Notes: generated by a model not told the origin, from the letters alone. A DNA stretch of 64,000 nt from Epiperipatus broadwayi (GCA_028023455.1 JAQFVV010012394.1:33431150-33495149), one strand, 5' to 3'; shown: positions 11,735 through 22,970, counted from the stretch's first letter. Translations and numbers: made by a program.

Positions 11735-12031
11735 AATTACAATTGACAGAAAATATTACCACTTCCATTCTACTTTGAACACTTTTTGGCATAAACATTT
11801 TATTGTACATATATGTATACACAGTCTTTCATTTCAACTGTTCTGCAGTCTTCTTCAGAGCCACTGTTACTTTAATTTTTAATTTTTTTACTTTTAAAAA
11901 ATTAAAGTAGAAGTGGCTCTGAAGAAGACTGCAAGACAATCGAAATGTAAGATTGTGTATGCATACATGTGCAATAAAAGGTTTTCACTAAAAAGTGTTT
12001 AAAGTAGAGTGAATAAATTACAATTGACAGA
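11735..12031. mobile_element. Foldback insert with 16-bp target duplication
   Basis: Exact 16-bp direct repeats AATTACAATTGACAGA lie at 11735-11750 and 12016-12031. Between them are two inverted arms of about 120 bp (roughly 11752-11880 and 11904-12015) with some divergence, and a short AT-rich centre. Each arm contains CTGAAGAAGACTGCA followed by (A)CA(A/G)T(C/T)GAAATG. This has the order of a hammerhead core with stem II, but no stem III or cleavage triplet is clear. A 16-bp duplication is typical of LINE/Penelope target-primed insertion. Confidence 0.8.
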
Positions 12032-13033
12032 CTTTAAATCAAAATATTTGCTTAGTAGCTACAATAGATTTTTGGTCTTAACTTTCTGTAATATAAATAC
12101 AGCAAGGATAAATGCAAAATATTCATGAAGAGAGAAATAATAAAAAAGGAGATAAAATAAATTATTTTTATTTACAGATGAAATAGTTGGTAAGTGCTAA
12201 CATAAAAATTTGGGAAATAGACTCAATGTATTTATTTTGATATTGTATGCAGTTGATAAAGATTATGTTGAAGTACTGAAAACATGCTTCTGCAATTTAG
12301 TTATTATTTTGAAGTTTAAAAGTTTGCTTTTACTGTAGTTTATTTTATTAGTTATATGAATATATGTGTTCCTAATGATTTTAACAAGCTTGTAAATAAT
12401 TTTATGGCTTTTTAAATAAGTAATGCTGATAATATTAAACCAATTTTAAAAAGCAACCAAGTGTGAAAATATTACTAAGAAAATTTATAAGCAATGTCCC
12501 CTTATTTTTTATATCAATATCTAATTATTTATCTGATTGACATAAATATAAGAAAAGATGGATGACATTTGGATGTTCATCCAAATTATTTTTGGGGGAT
12601 TTGGTTTGTGAAATATCTTAGTAACATTTTTAGACTTGAGTAATCCTTGAGTAGGTATTATATGTGAATGTCTATGCACTCATGTGTATGTGCATACATG
12701 ATTAGTTTTGTTCACTAAAATTTGTGTGCATTATTCTGAATCATATAATTCAATTCACTAAACTGCATATTAAACTTTCTCTGTGTCCTCTTTAGTAGCA
12801 CACCTGTTGAAATGATGGCTAAGATAATATTTATCTTGGCCTCTATCATAACGAAATATTAGAGCTATGAATTCAATAGTGAAAAATTCATATATCAATA
12901 CGGCTTATGTAAAGTAAAAAAAAAAAACTGAGATTGATTCATTGAATAGAATTGCTGAACTCAAACTGATATTTTAGATATTCAATATCATATGATCATC
13001 TGAGCAACCAATGTTAAAATACAAACTATTTTT

Positions 13034-13228
13034 AATTGGTTTGCTTCAATGTTTCAAATACTGGTTATATAAAGATTTAGTCTATATGTTAATTTTGGTA
13101 ACTGTAGATCAGCATGCTTTTAGCTGCTATGAATCTGCTTTCACCAACTGAAACTGTGCTCGGCTAGAGTTAACAAAATTGACCTATGGAATAAACTTTT
13201 ACTTAGGCAATGTTGAAGCAAACCAATT
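13034..13228. mobile_element. MITE-like element, 16-bp terminal inverted repeats
   Basis: AATTGGTTTGCTTCAA at 13034-13049 is matched by its exact reverse complement at 13213-13228. The 160 bp between is non-coding. No target duplication was resolved. Confidence 0.6.
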
Positions 13229-13639
13229 ACAAATAAGATAAGATAAAGGAGAATGACTTGAAACTTTATTTTTATACTATCAAATATTATACTCAGATTT
13301 TATTAAACAATACCCTGTAATATGGATAAAGAAAACTTTCAATGGAATCAAAAATTGAAGAGAACACTATTTTCAACATTAAGGTTACTGTTTAAGACAT
13401 TCAAATGATCAAGAAAAGATAAATAAGTGATCAGTTATTAATTTTCAAATTGAAAGTCTATAATTTCATTATTTAATTGTTTAAGTAAGTAAAAGTTATT
13501 TAATATGTATAAAAAAACAGTTGAATGATTTATTGCTCAGAAATTCATAAAACGTTCAATCACCTGAAGTACCGGAAGTAAAGAATTGAAGCAATGATCC
13601 ATGGATTTTTCATGCCAGAATCCGTTACTTGTTAAACCA

Positions 13640-13875
13640 TGTGATTTGGGAAAAGATAAGGGGGATTTAGATATAAAGGCCATGGAGTTGACAAAGATTA
13701 TGTTGTGGAAATGGAAAGGAGCAGGATAGACAAGAATATAAAAATATCTTGGGGTGGGGAATAGAAAGGGAAGGTAAGGAGGCTAACAGGTTTCTCTGGG
13801 CATATGGCTGAGAGATTCCTGACTCCGAAAAAGAAGCCATAGTGCATCGCATCGAGCAAATAAAGCACACATACG
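13640..13875 (+). repeat. Interspersed repeat family S2, copy 1
   Basis: This sequence (GGCCATGGAGTTGACAAAGA ... GGCTAACAGGTTTCTCTGGG ... GAGAGATTCCTGACTCC) recurs inverted at about 52085-52325. Its last 80 bp recurs inside the pogo-like element at about 35695-35775. It has SINE-like size, but no A or B box was found. The 74-codon frame on the other strand is an artefact. Confidence 0.7.
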
Positions 13876-14939
13876 ATATGAAAGCTTGCAAATATTGATA
13901 TGTTCTATTTGTGATTAAAATTGTTTTAGATTAATTAGAAAAAAGTACTTATTAATCTTTTCCATTCTTGTTTTTTTTTAAAAAAGTGAGCAAAAAAAAA
14001 AAATTTGATTAGTAAAAATATTTTCCACGTTTTTTTTATTAAACAAAAGGAAGAAAAATATTGTCAAGAGTCTGTTTAAAGAACCTCTTTCTGCAGTCAA
14101 CTGATAAATAACAGAAAAGAAATGCAGATAAGAAACGAATTGTAGTTTGCTTAAATTCTCAATTATACGTTATTATTACCACCATCAGTATAGAAAATTT
14201 GGGAAATAAAAACTAACGCTTTTTTTACATTTTATAGCTTAATTTATCTTAAGACTATCTTCTTTATTAAAAGGAAAGACTAAAAAAGAAGAAAGAGTGA
14301 TATTATAATAATAGAGTTACTTGAGAAGAAAACATTTCAGTATAATATAATATTGCTTATTTATAAATAATTAATAAAGTGATGAATTGCACCCTATAAT
14401 CTTGTAAGCTGTTAGTAATAGAGAAAAAGAACAGACTGTTCTCTTTGATTTCATATGAATATATTTATTGAAAGAAAAAACATCCAATCATCAAATAAGA
14501 TAGAGATTTAAAACGTCTATCATTTTCAGAAATGTTAACTCGACTTTCTATTTTAATTTGACTGATTATATAGTTTCTGGCGGCAAAATGTTTTATTTTA
14601 CACATACTTCTTAACAAATAATGTGGACCAAATTATCATGGAATATCATTATTAACTACTGTGGGGCCCGTGAAATTTTTAAGCAGGGGTCCTTTATTAC
14701 AGTATTTTTATTAATAAGCAAGGAAAACAAAGCAGCACATTTCTAATTTCGCTGGCCCATCAGCAATCATTGTTTAAATACTGTCTGATTCTACTAACTA
14801 CTGTTTGACAAATAATAATATCTGGAGTTGTTCGATCTTTACGTTTTATTTCAATTTTTTCATTTAATAAGAATTAAAAAAATGTAGGTTTTTAAATATA
14901 ATATTTAAATACAAGTATACTGAACTTATTGCATTTAGA

Positions 14940-15420
14940 AGGGACTTGAACTCAGATTTTCAAACTCCCTACAGCTATCCACTCCATCTTATACAAAAGG
15001 TAAATGATCCCCAATAGACATATTTCATGCTGAACCAGCATTCAACAGTTGTTCCAGATCATTATCTCCCACACATACAATAAGTGCTCAGTTTTATATT
15101 AAGATAGCACTGTGTATTTAAATGGACCTATACATAAGGGGTCAGAGTCAACATGGGTATGAGAAATATTGGCATCAACAAGGGCTTTGAGTGTTCCATT
15201 GTCAGATTTTCAATGATATGGATGGCTGAAGATTTAGAGGGTGGAGAAGGTTGAAGCTTGCCATTAAAGTATGAAGATTTGCTATTTTAATATAAAATTG
15301 ATCTGGACCAATTGATGATATGTATATTGGAGATCATTTATTTTTTTCACATGTATGTGATCATGTGTATCATTTCTATAAGATGGAGTGGATAGTGGTA
15401 GAGTGCTTGAAAATCTGAAT
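14940..15420. mobile_element. Repeat family S1, copy A (inverted double copy)
   Basis: The ends carry long inverted repeats: TATCCACTCCATCTTATA near 14979 and TATAAGATGGAGTGGATA near 15378, extending outward through CAGATTTTCAA / TTGAAAATCTG. Both halves correspond to the repeat at 44925 and 54085, so this locus is a head-to-head pair. The minus strand of 15006-15060 carries a hammerhead-like fold (see findings). The outer motif CACTCTACCACTATCCACTCC is reminiscent of eroded tRNA-derived SINE heads, but this is uncertain. Confidence 0.65.
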
Positions 15421-15454
15421 TTAAAAGTTTATAAATTGTAATGTTCAGACTAAA

Positions 15455-15950
15455 ATCCTTTATAGATTATTCGATGACCTGGAGCTTGATCACATTGCCT
15501 GCACCACTCCCAAATCTGATTCAGAGAAGTTTAATGGTGTTATTCCTATAGAGAAATTACAAATTGTTCACAGCTGTAGTAGTGGGCCATGTGGACAGAA
15601 TGTTAATAAAGTGAACACGAAAGCTCAAGTTCACTTTAATGTGCAGGATGCTAGCTGGATTCCTGAAAAAATTAAACCATGATTTATAAATCAACAAAGC
15701 TCAACAAAGAAGACTGTTTGTTATTAGCTCCGAAAAGACAAGATCTCAGATCCTCAATGCGGCTACTGTTTAGATGAAATTTATCACATGATAGGGAAAG
15801 TGAGCTAGGAACCACTATTTCCAACTAAAGAAGAATATGATGTGATAATTAAAAGGAGAGAAAAGGCTGTACAGGAAAATTGTGGATCAAACATTATTGA
15901 TCACTATCTAAGCAGAGATGACAAGCTCCAGCTTTTCATGAAATTTAAAT
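15455..15950 (+). pseudogene. Processed pseudogene of ICT1/MRPL58 (mitochondrial peptidyl-tRNA hydrolase)
   Basis: From 15535 the frame reads GVIPIEKLQIVHSCSSGPCG then QNVNKVNTKAQVHF and DASWIPEKI before a stop. It continues in shifted frames with SEKTRSQILNAA, DEIYHMIGK, PTKEEYDVIIKRREKAV. This is the order of the class-I release-factor-like domain of ICT1/MRPL58, which frees stalled mitochondrial ribosomes by hydrolysing peptidyl-tRNA in the large subunit. The catalytic GGQ motif is CGQ here. All parts are contiguous without introns, with stops and frameshifts, so it is a dead retrocopy. It lies on the strand opposite the arrestin gene. Confidence 0.85.
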
Positions 15951-15959
15951 TTATTCATT

Positions 15960-16890
15960 TTCCTTTACATATTTAATAATAAAATTATAAAATACATACT
16001 CAAATGTAAATGATATATCCAAGACATATTTGAAAACACATTTAAATATATGTAACAATGTTGATTAATCAAACCATACTAAGCATGTAAATAAATAAAT
16101 AGCTAGCTAGAGGAAACCAATAATCACTTTGCAACTATATTGCATTTATCCAAAAACTGGAATCTCACAAAGGTGACCCTGGAAATTAACATTTGCCTCT
16201 ATTTATCAACATGATGACTTTTAAAATTTAAATTAGGATTGTGTGATTCTTTTAGAGAAAAATGAAAACACTTGAAAAAAAAAAAAGATTTTTGTGTATA
16301 TATATATTTAACACTAACATCCCATCCATTGATTGCTCTTGTTAGCACAAGATGGCACTACTATATGGAGAGTTTTGCTTTGTTTTGAATTGTTTAATAA
16401 CAGTTATTGTGCTAGTATGAGATAGTGATCATGTGATGTTTAGTGGTTTGACTAACATTTCTTGTGATATTTAAATTAATATTTCTTTTAATATTTTTCA
16501 GTTATAAATATTTATATGTTTATTTATAAATGTTAATTATCAGAAAAAAACCCAGAATATTTTATTGCATCCTAAATAAAAACAGTAAAATTGTTCACTC
16601 TGAAGAAAATCCAAAATTGATAAACATATCACACTCGAAGCTCCAATCATACCAATTACACAATTGACAAAATTAAATAAATCTCAGCAGAAATGCACCA
16701 AATATAATGTTTCTAACACTGCCATAATTAGCAGTGCCTTTGAATAGAATCTTCAACCTTAATAATTCTTTTTAAAAATGGTTTAATTTGATATGTTTAC
16801 ATAATAATTATGGAAAATATTGAACGATTGTTATATTATTAATATTTTTAAGCACAAACTTAATAATTAGATTATATGCTTTCTTTGCAG
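15960..16890. other. AT-rich non-coding DNA
   Basis: No gene was recognised. A segment near 16343 (AGATGGCACTACTATATGGA) is similar to the unit of the tandem array at 39455-39850, suggesting a shared old repeat. Confidence 0.45.
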
Positions 16891-16974
16891 AAGGTGGACC
16901 AGCCACCATTGATTTTGAAGATTTTGTTAAGTATGTTGCTTTTAATCATGGATGAGGTATTACTATGTAATAAA
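16891..16974 (+). other. Exon-like island, EF-hand-like peptide
   Basis: A strong acceptor-like tract (TGCTTTCTTTGCAG, ending at 16890) is followed by a frame reading (E)GGPATIDFEDFVKYVAFNHG and a stop at 16953-16955. AATAAA follows at 16969. 'TIDFEDFVKY' resembles the end of an EF-hand loop plus helix. The island is less AT-rich than its flanks. It could be the last exon of a plus-strand gene, a fragment of a pseudogene, or chance; no upstream exons were found. Confidence 0.25.
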
Positions 16975-17249
16975 TTATATCCATTTTTAAATTAGTATAA
17001 GAGGTTTATTTTATGTTTCAAAAATGTTATTCCTAATAAATCTAGTTATGTAATTGTTACATGGAAAATACAGTAGCATAATAATTGAAATTAATATAAA
17101 CAGAATGTTCCAGTGGAAAGGTGACTGGTTTCCTTTCCCAGTTGTTTGGTGCAATATATCTAAATGAATGTATGTGTAATGTAGGGATATCATTTACCTA
17201 TATCCCAAAATGTTTAAAGTGTTAAAATATCTGCTTTATAAGTTACAAC

Positions 17250-17600
17250 ATAAAATGTGCTGCTGCATTTTTTATGTTAACTCATAATAGAACATTTGAA
17301 TTATTCAAACTGTGTATGGTATTGAAATCACAAGTGGAATGAATGTCTTTGAGTGGTTTGCAAGAGTTAATAATAGCAGAAAAAGAAGTAAAGACTACCA
17401 GATATGAAACAGTAACATTTTATCTAACTCTTGATCTGTATACACTAGTACCTAAAAATTATTGCAGTGATCAGGAGATTGTGCCATAGATGGCTTGAAG
17501 AGAAAACCAATTAACTTTTCTATTCATTATGCATGTGTCATGTTATGGCAAATCGAACATGTTATTATTATATTACAAAAACAGTTTGTAAGCAACTGTG
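17250..17600 (+). pseudogene. Mariner-type HTH relic, copy 2
   Basis: About 17290-17400 translates to IIQTVYGIEITSGMNVFEWF then ARVNNSRKRSKDYQ. This is the 'MIQxxYGxExxSxxxVFEWFxRFxxGRxxxED' portion of the HTH_48/GVQW-type domain. No catalytic domain is present. Downstream non-coding sequence matches the family at 9100-9260 loosely. Confidence 0.55.
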
Positions 17601-18054
17601 ATCCTTGACTAATATGAGATTATCATTCCCATCTTTCTTGTGTCAGATATTCATAAATCAGTCTTTTGAGTCTAAACTATCTATTTTATTATTGATCATG
17701 TTGGTGTTTGGAATGTGATTTATCTTTGAGCTTTATCAATTTCAATTTATTTATAACAACTGTTGTGATGTCTACTGGTATCACTTCTATAAGAAACAAT
17801 AATAAATCTCATGATGTGACTATCATAAGAGACTGTCAGGAGCAGCAATTTATAGACTTTGAGCTCCAGAATTCATCATTCCACCATGATACCAAACCAT
17901 GCAGGGTATATCTACAAGTTAAGTATATCTAGGCCAAAGTATTGAGTAGAGTACAACTGTTTGTCTTTCTGCTGTTAAAGAAATCTTCTTTCAATGTCTT
18001 TGATGAACAAGGCTATTATGATGATTTTTGTTCTCTCTCTCTATATATATATAT
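17601..18054. other. AT-rich DNA flanking the LTR element
   Basis: No gene was recognised; the 74-codon frame at 17708 is unsupported. The stretch ends in a (CT)n(AT)n run into which the LTR element inserted. Confidence 0.5.
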
Positions 18055-19416
18055 TATAACGTTTTAAGTTTTGATAGGCCTCTACATGCTAATATAAACT
18101 CCGCGTGAGTTGATCAAACTATGTCAAAAAAGAAGAAAGTTATATTTCTATTCTAAAAACATAGCTATATTTCCTGATCAACTCAGCCTATTAATTGTTG
18201 AGAATTGTGCTATTGACAAAATCAGCTTTTAATTTATTTAATCTGGGCACCAGAATTCCTAAGAATTCACTGAAATCGTCATATAACATCTCACAAATAA
18301 AAAAAAAAACTTTTAAACTAATCGGTATTACATCATACCGTAACGAGAATTAATTTTTTAAGATTATTATTCCTGGGCTTATTCAAACATATTGGCAAAG
18401 GTAAATTACATTTTTAAATCTTATTAAACTACTAATAGATTTAATAATAAAAAATAATAACTATTATTAATAACGCACAAATGAAAATTGGTATTGGAAA
18501 TAATTTTATTCTAATAGACTTAAAATATTTGAAATAAATTACTTAGAGAGAACACAACTCAGACGTGAATCAATTAATAAAAAACAATTTTACAATTACT
18601 GTTCATATCTAAATTTCTTCTAGAAATTTACTTAAAAAAATTGAATGTCTCTTGTACAAGAAAATTAATGTCTCTATCGGGATTGTTTAAACATACTTTT
18701 AGAAATTGTTTGAAAACGTTTAATTTGATCACAATCAGGAGTAATGAAGTATAACTTACCGGTAAGTTTTGGGAATTCAGTAGTAGATAACTATGCATAG
18801 TTTTTTGGGTAGAATGAGCTTGGACTTTTTGGTTATTATTTGATTTTGTGGTCCATTCTCCTAGTCGGTCACGAAAGCTTTTCTGGTATACATCTTCAGG
18901 CATGATGTCTTCAGAAGCTCCGGTTCACTCCGACATGCCGAATTACTTCAGCGTAGAGTGATCTTGGATATATTATTGTTATTCAAGACCAACTAGAGAA
19001 ACCAACCAACAAGATGTCCTTCAAACTGATCTCTGCCTTTTATACTCTCTAGAGGCCCAGTTTTCCGACTTCTGCGCATATCTTTTGTTTGTCAAAATAT
19101 CCGTTGATAATCTTATATATTCTTTATAAAATTTATGTTACAAAGTCTCTATTTTTTTCAGCATAATTCTGCCATCTTTAATTAGTTGAAATATTTTTAC
19201 TTTCTCTTATCTAGATTGGTAATTTGTGTCTTTTGTTCTCTCCAATTCTAACTTTTATTTCTAATTACATAAAAAAAAACCGAAAGAATAATTTAACTTT
19301 CATTGTACGTTATTTTTTTAAAAAAAAAATTAATCAAAAAAAATCTAAATTTACTTTTATTTTTTAGCTTCTACCAAATGCCAATATATTTGCAACGTAT
19401 ATAAATAAATGTTACA
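18055..19416 (-). repeat. LTR (3' LTR in element orientation)
   Basis: A 1,362-bp LTR is nearly identical to 20165-21528, with roughly 16-18 differences by eye. On the minus strand it starts TGTAAC and ends CGTTATA, a slightly eroded TG...CA pair. It contains a TATA box (TATAAAAGG, 19044-19036) and, 141 bases downstream, a 91-codon open frame. The flanks of the whole element are AT repeats, giving an ambiguous ATAT target duplication. Confidence 0.9.
18628..18903 (-). CDS. LTR-borne open frame, 91 codons (copy 1)
   Basis: The frame starts MPEDVYQKSFRDRLGEWTT, 141 bases after the LTR TATA box, and stays open in both LTRs. After codon 48 (…SQNLP) the minus strand has a consensus splice donor, CCG|GTAAGT at 18760/18759. 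The expressed product may therefore be a short leader joined to a downstream exon. Function is unknown and no domain was recognised. It could be the Gag start of the parent element, displaced into a long LTR. Confidence 0.4.
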   Translation of the reverse strand: MPEDVYQKSFRDRLGEWTTKSNNNQKVQAHSTQKTMHSYLLLNSQNLPVSYTSLLLIVIKLNVFKQFLKVCLNNPDRDINFLVQETFNFFK

Positions 19417-20164
19417 ATACCACCAGTGCCAGGAGATGAGAATAAAATAGGGGTTTACACTAATTTTATTCTTAAGTTTTTTTTTTTAATTCATATTCGT
19501 GTTTTTTTTTTTTTTTTGTAGTAGCGTGCTGATATATTCCGTAGACTCATTCAACAAGCGACGTTCGGCTTTAATGCCCACTTTTAGGTCTAACACGGCG
19601 GGAATGGAAAATATTTCAACATTCATCTGTGTCCTTTCCGCTTAAGTGTAATAGTAACGATAAGAAGCCCAAGTTATAAGCACTAACGAGTGTTGCTCAT
19701 CGTTTTGAGTCTTACAGGCTCGCGGCAACTTGGTCCGCCTTCCCCTTTATTGGGATCCCTGCTAGAAATAATCTGATGGGCATATAAAGGTGGTCTTATG
19801 TTAATATACTGCGTACTAGGACTCGGGGCTATGTTTTTCCCCTCTTCAGTAACCGCCTACCCGGTCAAATACTTGTGACTTATGTCTACATCAGCCACGA
19901 TCGTGTTTTTAGACATATATAAAAAAATATACATATATATTTTTTCTTTCTGGAAGTCATATTAAAAAAATATCTTCTTTCATATTTTAATAATCAGGGT
20001 TTAATTAGTTAGTTTTTTTTTTTTATAATTTTTTTCTTTTTTCAAAAAAATCATAATTTATTTTCCGGCTGTGAGTTTCTTTGAGTCATCATTGTAATGT
20101 TCTTTATCATTACAACTCATCTCAGGTTGTAGTTGTTAAATCGAAGCCCGAGTTGGATTGCCAT
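19417..20164 (-). mobile_element. Internal region of a non-autonomous LTR retrotransposon
   Basis: Only 748 bp lie between the LTRs and no gag, protease, RT or integrase frame is present. The segment is notably richer in G+C and CpG than anything nearby. Next to the right LTR the minus strand gives a primer-binding-site-like TGGCAATCCAACTCGGGC. Next to the left LTR it ends CACTGGTGGT, a weak polypurine-like tract. The layout is that of a LARD/TRIM-like element that needs proteins from a related autonomous copy. Confidence 0.8.
20146..20163 (-). other. tRNA primer binding site
   Basis: Minus-strand sequence TGGCAATCCAACTCGGGC begins one base inside the 5' LTR. It starts with the TGG complementary to a tRNA 3' CCA. 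The cognate tRNA was not identified. Confidence 0.7.
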
Positions 20165-21528
20165 TATAACGTTTTAAGTTTTGATAGGCCTCTACACGCT
20201 AATATAAACTCCGTGTGAGTTGATCAAACTATGTCAAAAAAGAAGAAAGTTATATTTCTATTCTAAAAACATAGCTATATTTCCTGATCAACTCGGCCTA
20301 TTAATTGTTGAGAATTGTGCTATTGACAAAATCAGCTTTTAATTTATTTAATCTGGGCACCAGAATTCCTAAGAATTCGCTGAAATCATCATATAACATC
20401 TCACAAATAAAAAAAAATACTTTTAAACTAATCGGTATTACATCATACCGTAACGAGAATTAATTTTTTAAGATTATTATTCCTGGGCTTATTCAAACAT
20501 ATTGGCAAAGGTAAATTACATTTTTAAATCTTATTAAACTACTAATAGATTTAATAATAAAAAATAATAACTATTATTAATAATGCACAAATGAAAATTG
20601 GTATTGGAAATAATTTTATTCTAATAGACTAAAAAAATATTTGAAATAAATTACTTAGAGAGAACACAACTCAGACGTGAATCAATTAATAAAAAACAAT
20701 TTTACAATTACTGTTCATATCTAAATTTCTTCTAGAAATTTACTTAAAAAAATTGAATGTCTCTTGTACAAGAAAATTAATGTCTCTATCGGGATTGTTT
20801 AAACATACTTTTAGAAATTGTTTGAAAACGTTTAATTTGGTCACAATCAGGAGTAATGAAGTATAACTTACCGGTAAGTTTTGGGAATTCAGTAGTAGAT
20901 AACTATGCATAGTTTTTTGGGTAGAATGAGCTCGGCCTTTTTGGTTATTATTTGATCTTGTGGTCCATTCTCCTAGTCGGTCACGAAAGCTTTTCTGGTA
21001 TACATCTTCAGGCATGATGTCTTCAGAAGTTCCGGTTCACTCCGACATGCCGAATTACTTCAGCGTAGAGTGATCTTGGATATATTATTGTTATCCAAGA
21101 CCAACTAGAGAAACCAACCAACAAGATGTCCTTCAAACTGATCTCTGCCTTTTATACTCTCTAGAGGCCCAGTTTTCCGACTTCTGCGCATATCTTTTGT
21201 TTGTCAAAATATCCGTTGATAATCTTATATATTCTTTATAAAATTTATGTTACAAAGTCTCTATTTTTTTCAGCATAATTCTGCCATCTTTAATTAGTTG
21301 AAATATTTTTACTTTCTCTTATCTAGATTGGTAATTTGTGTCTTTTGTTCTCTCCAATTCTAACTTTTATTTCTAATTACATAAAAAAAAACCGAAAGAA
21401 TAATTTAACTTTCATTGTACGTTATTTTTTTAAAAAAAAAATTAGTCAAAAAAAATCTAAATTTACTTTTATTTTTTAGCTTCTACCAAATGCCAATATA
21501 TTTGCAACGTATATAAATAAACGTTACA
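20165..21528 (-). repeat. LTR (5' LTR in element orientation)
   Basis: A 1,364-bp partner of 18055-19416 with the same ends and TATA box (21156-21148). The low divergence between the two LTRs indicates a fairly recent insertion, because LTRs are identical when inserted. Confidence 0.9.
20740..21015 (-). CDS. LTR-borne open frame, 91 codons (copy 2)
   Basis: This is the same frame as 18628-18903, with three residue changes visible (K to R in TTKS/TTRS, VQ to GR, I to T). The start, stop and internal splice-donor-like site are all kept. In the 5' LTR this is the copy that LTR-initiated transcripts would read. Confidence 0.4.
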   Translation of the reverse strand: MPEDVYQKSFRDRLGEWTTRSNNNQKGRAHSTQKTMHSYLLLNSQNLPVSYTSLLLIVTKLNVFKQFLKVCLNNPDRDINFLVQETFNFFK

Positions 21529-21879
21529 ATATATATATTGCAACAATTGCCAATTGAACATGTAAAGTTTATTTTATATACTTATAATAACCTTATAAAG
21601 TGCATAAAATTGATCTTAAAGTCTCAATGCCATGCATGGCTTAGTGCAAAAAAATATTCATGGATTTGTGGTCAAGGTTGAACCTTACTTGAGTAAATTT
21701 AAAAACAACTGTTTGGATATGTGAATGAAATTGTTGTGAGTAATCTAATATACTCGAGTGTCCAATCATTACATGATTATCATCCACCAAGCCATTAACC
21801 ATATAAATTATTATGGCTTATTAAATGTTATGCTCTAGCTTTAAGTAATGTCATGCTAAAATAGATAGTACCCTGAAAG

Positions 21880-22500
21880 TAGCAAGAAGAGCCAAACTTT
21901 AGCAATTATGGTCACCTATTGATCATAGTACTCTACTGGGTTCATTACACTTCTTTTAGGCAGAGAATATCCCAGTGAAAAGAGATGACTTGTGGTTGGT
22001 TCTCTCCCCAAGATGTTTGCAGTACTATCTCCAAATCAATACATGTGTTATGCAATGACATTGCTTAGCTATTCTACTACAAAAATGTTAGAATCATAGT
22101 GTAATACAATGTCAAATGTGACTGTTCTTTATACTTTAATCTATGATGGAACAATATAATAATATTATTATTTTTTTAATTAAAAAAATACTATTTAAGA
22201 AATGTTTAAAATGATTCAAACTATATATGGTGAAGTGATGAATCCTAAGAGTTTTGCAAGATTTTGTAATAGTAGGGAGACACTGGAAGTTAATTCATAA
22301 AGATATAAACTAGAATGTCACATTTCATGTCATAACTCATGCTCCCCACATGCCAATATCTTAAACATTTTGTGGTGAATAGTTAAACTGTATTACTAGA
22401 TAACATGTATTGATTTAGATATGGGACTGTAAGTAGATTCAACAGAAAATCCATCATTTTTCACTGGGACATACTGTTTAATTATATATTTGTAAGCATT
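21880..22500. pseudogene. Mariner-type HTH relic, copy 3, in a foldback
   Basis: On the plus strand about 22200-22300 reads MFKMIQTIYGEVMNPKSFAR then FCNSRETLEVNS, matching the HTH_48/GVQW-type pattern. The left part (about 21890-22150) is the same family in reverse orientation (CATTGCTTAGCTATTC against TGAATAGTTAAACTG). The locus is therefore a head-to-head pair with an AT-rich centre. Confidence 0.55.
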
Positions 22501-22970
22501 TTTCAATAATTGATTGATGGCTTTAAGAAATGTAATAAAAATATCATTGAATTATTACTTGTATCATCAGATGAAAGTTGATTACATGCTTTTTTTATGA
22601 GATTTCCTCTAGTAAGATTGGGAAATGCATGGTGAATATTTAGTAAATTTGCATAATAAAGATTTTTCATTTTATTAACTAGTATATTAATGGTCTGCTC
22701 TAAAAAAAATCAACATTTTGCAGATTATATTGTTTTTTTCAAAGATTGGTTCAAATTTTATCATATACTGATGGATAAATGATGATGATGAAAATCATAT
22801 AAAAGTTATATAAATGGGTGCTTTGAAGATTTACGATCATTTCAGTTTGTTTTGTATATCTACAATGTCATTATTAGTTTATTATATATACACATACAAA
22901 CAAACATACACATACATATATAAATTTTAAATTGTAATAATGGTAGACAATAACAACATATATATATATA

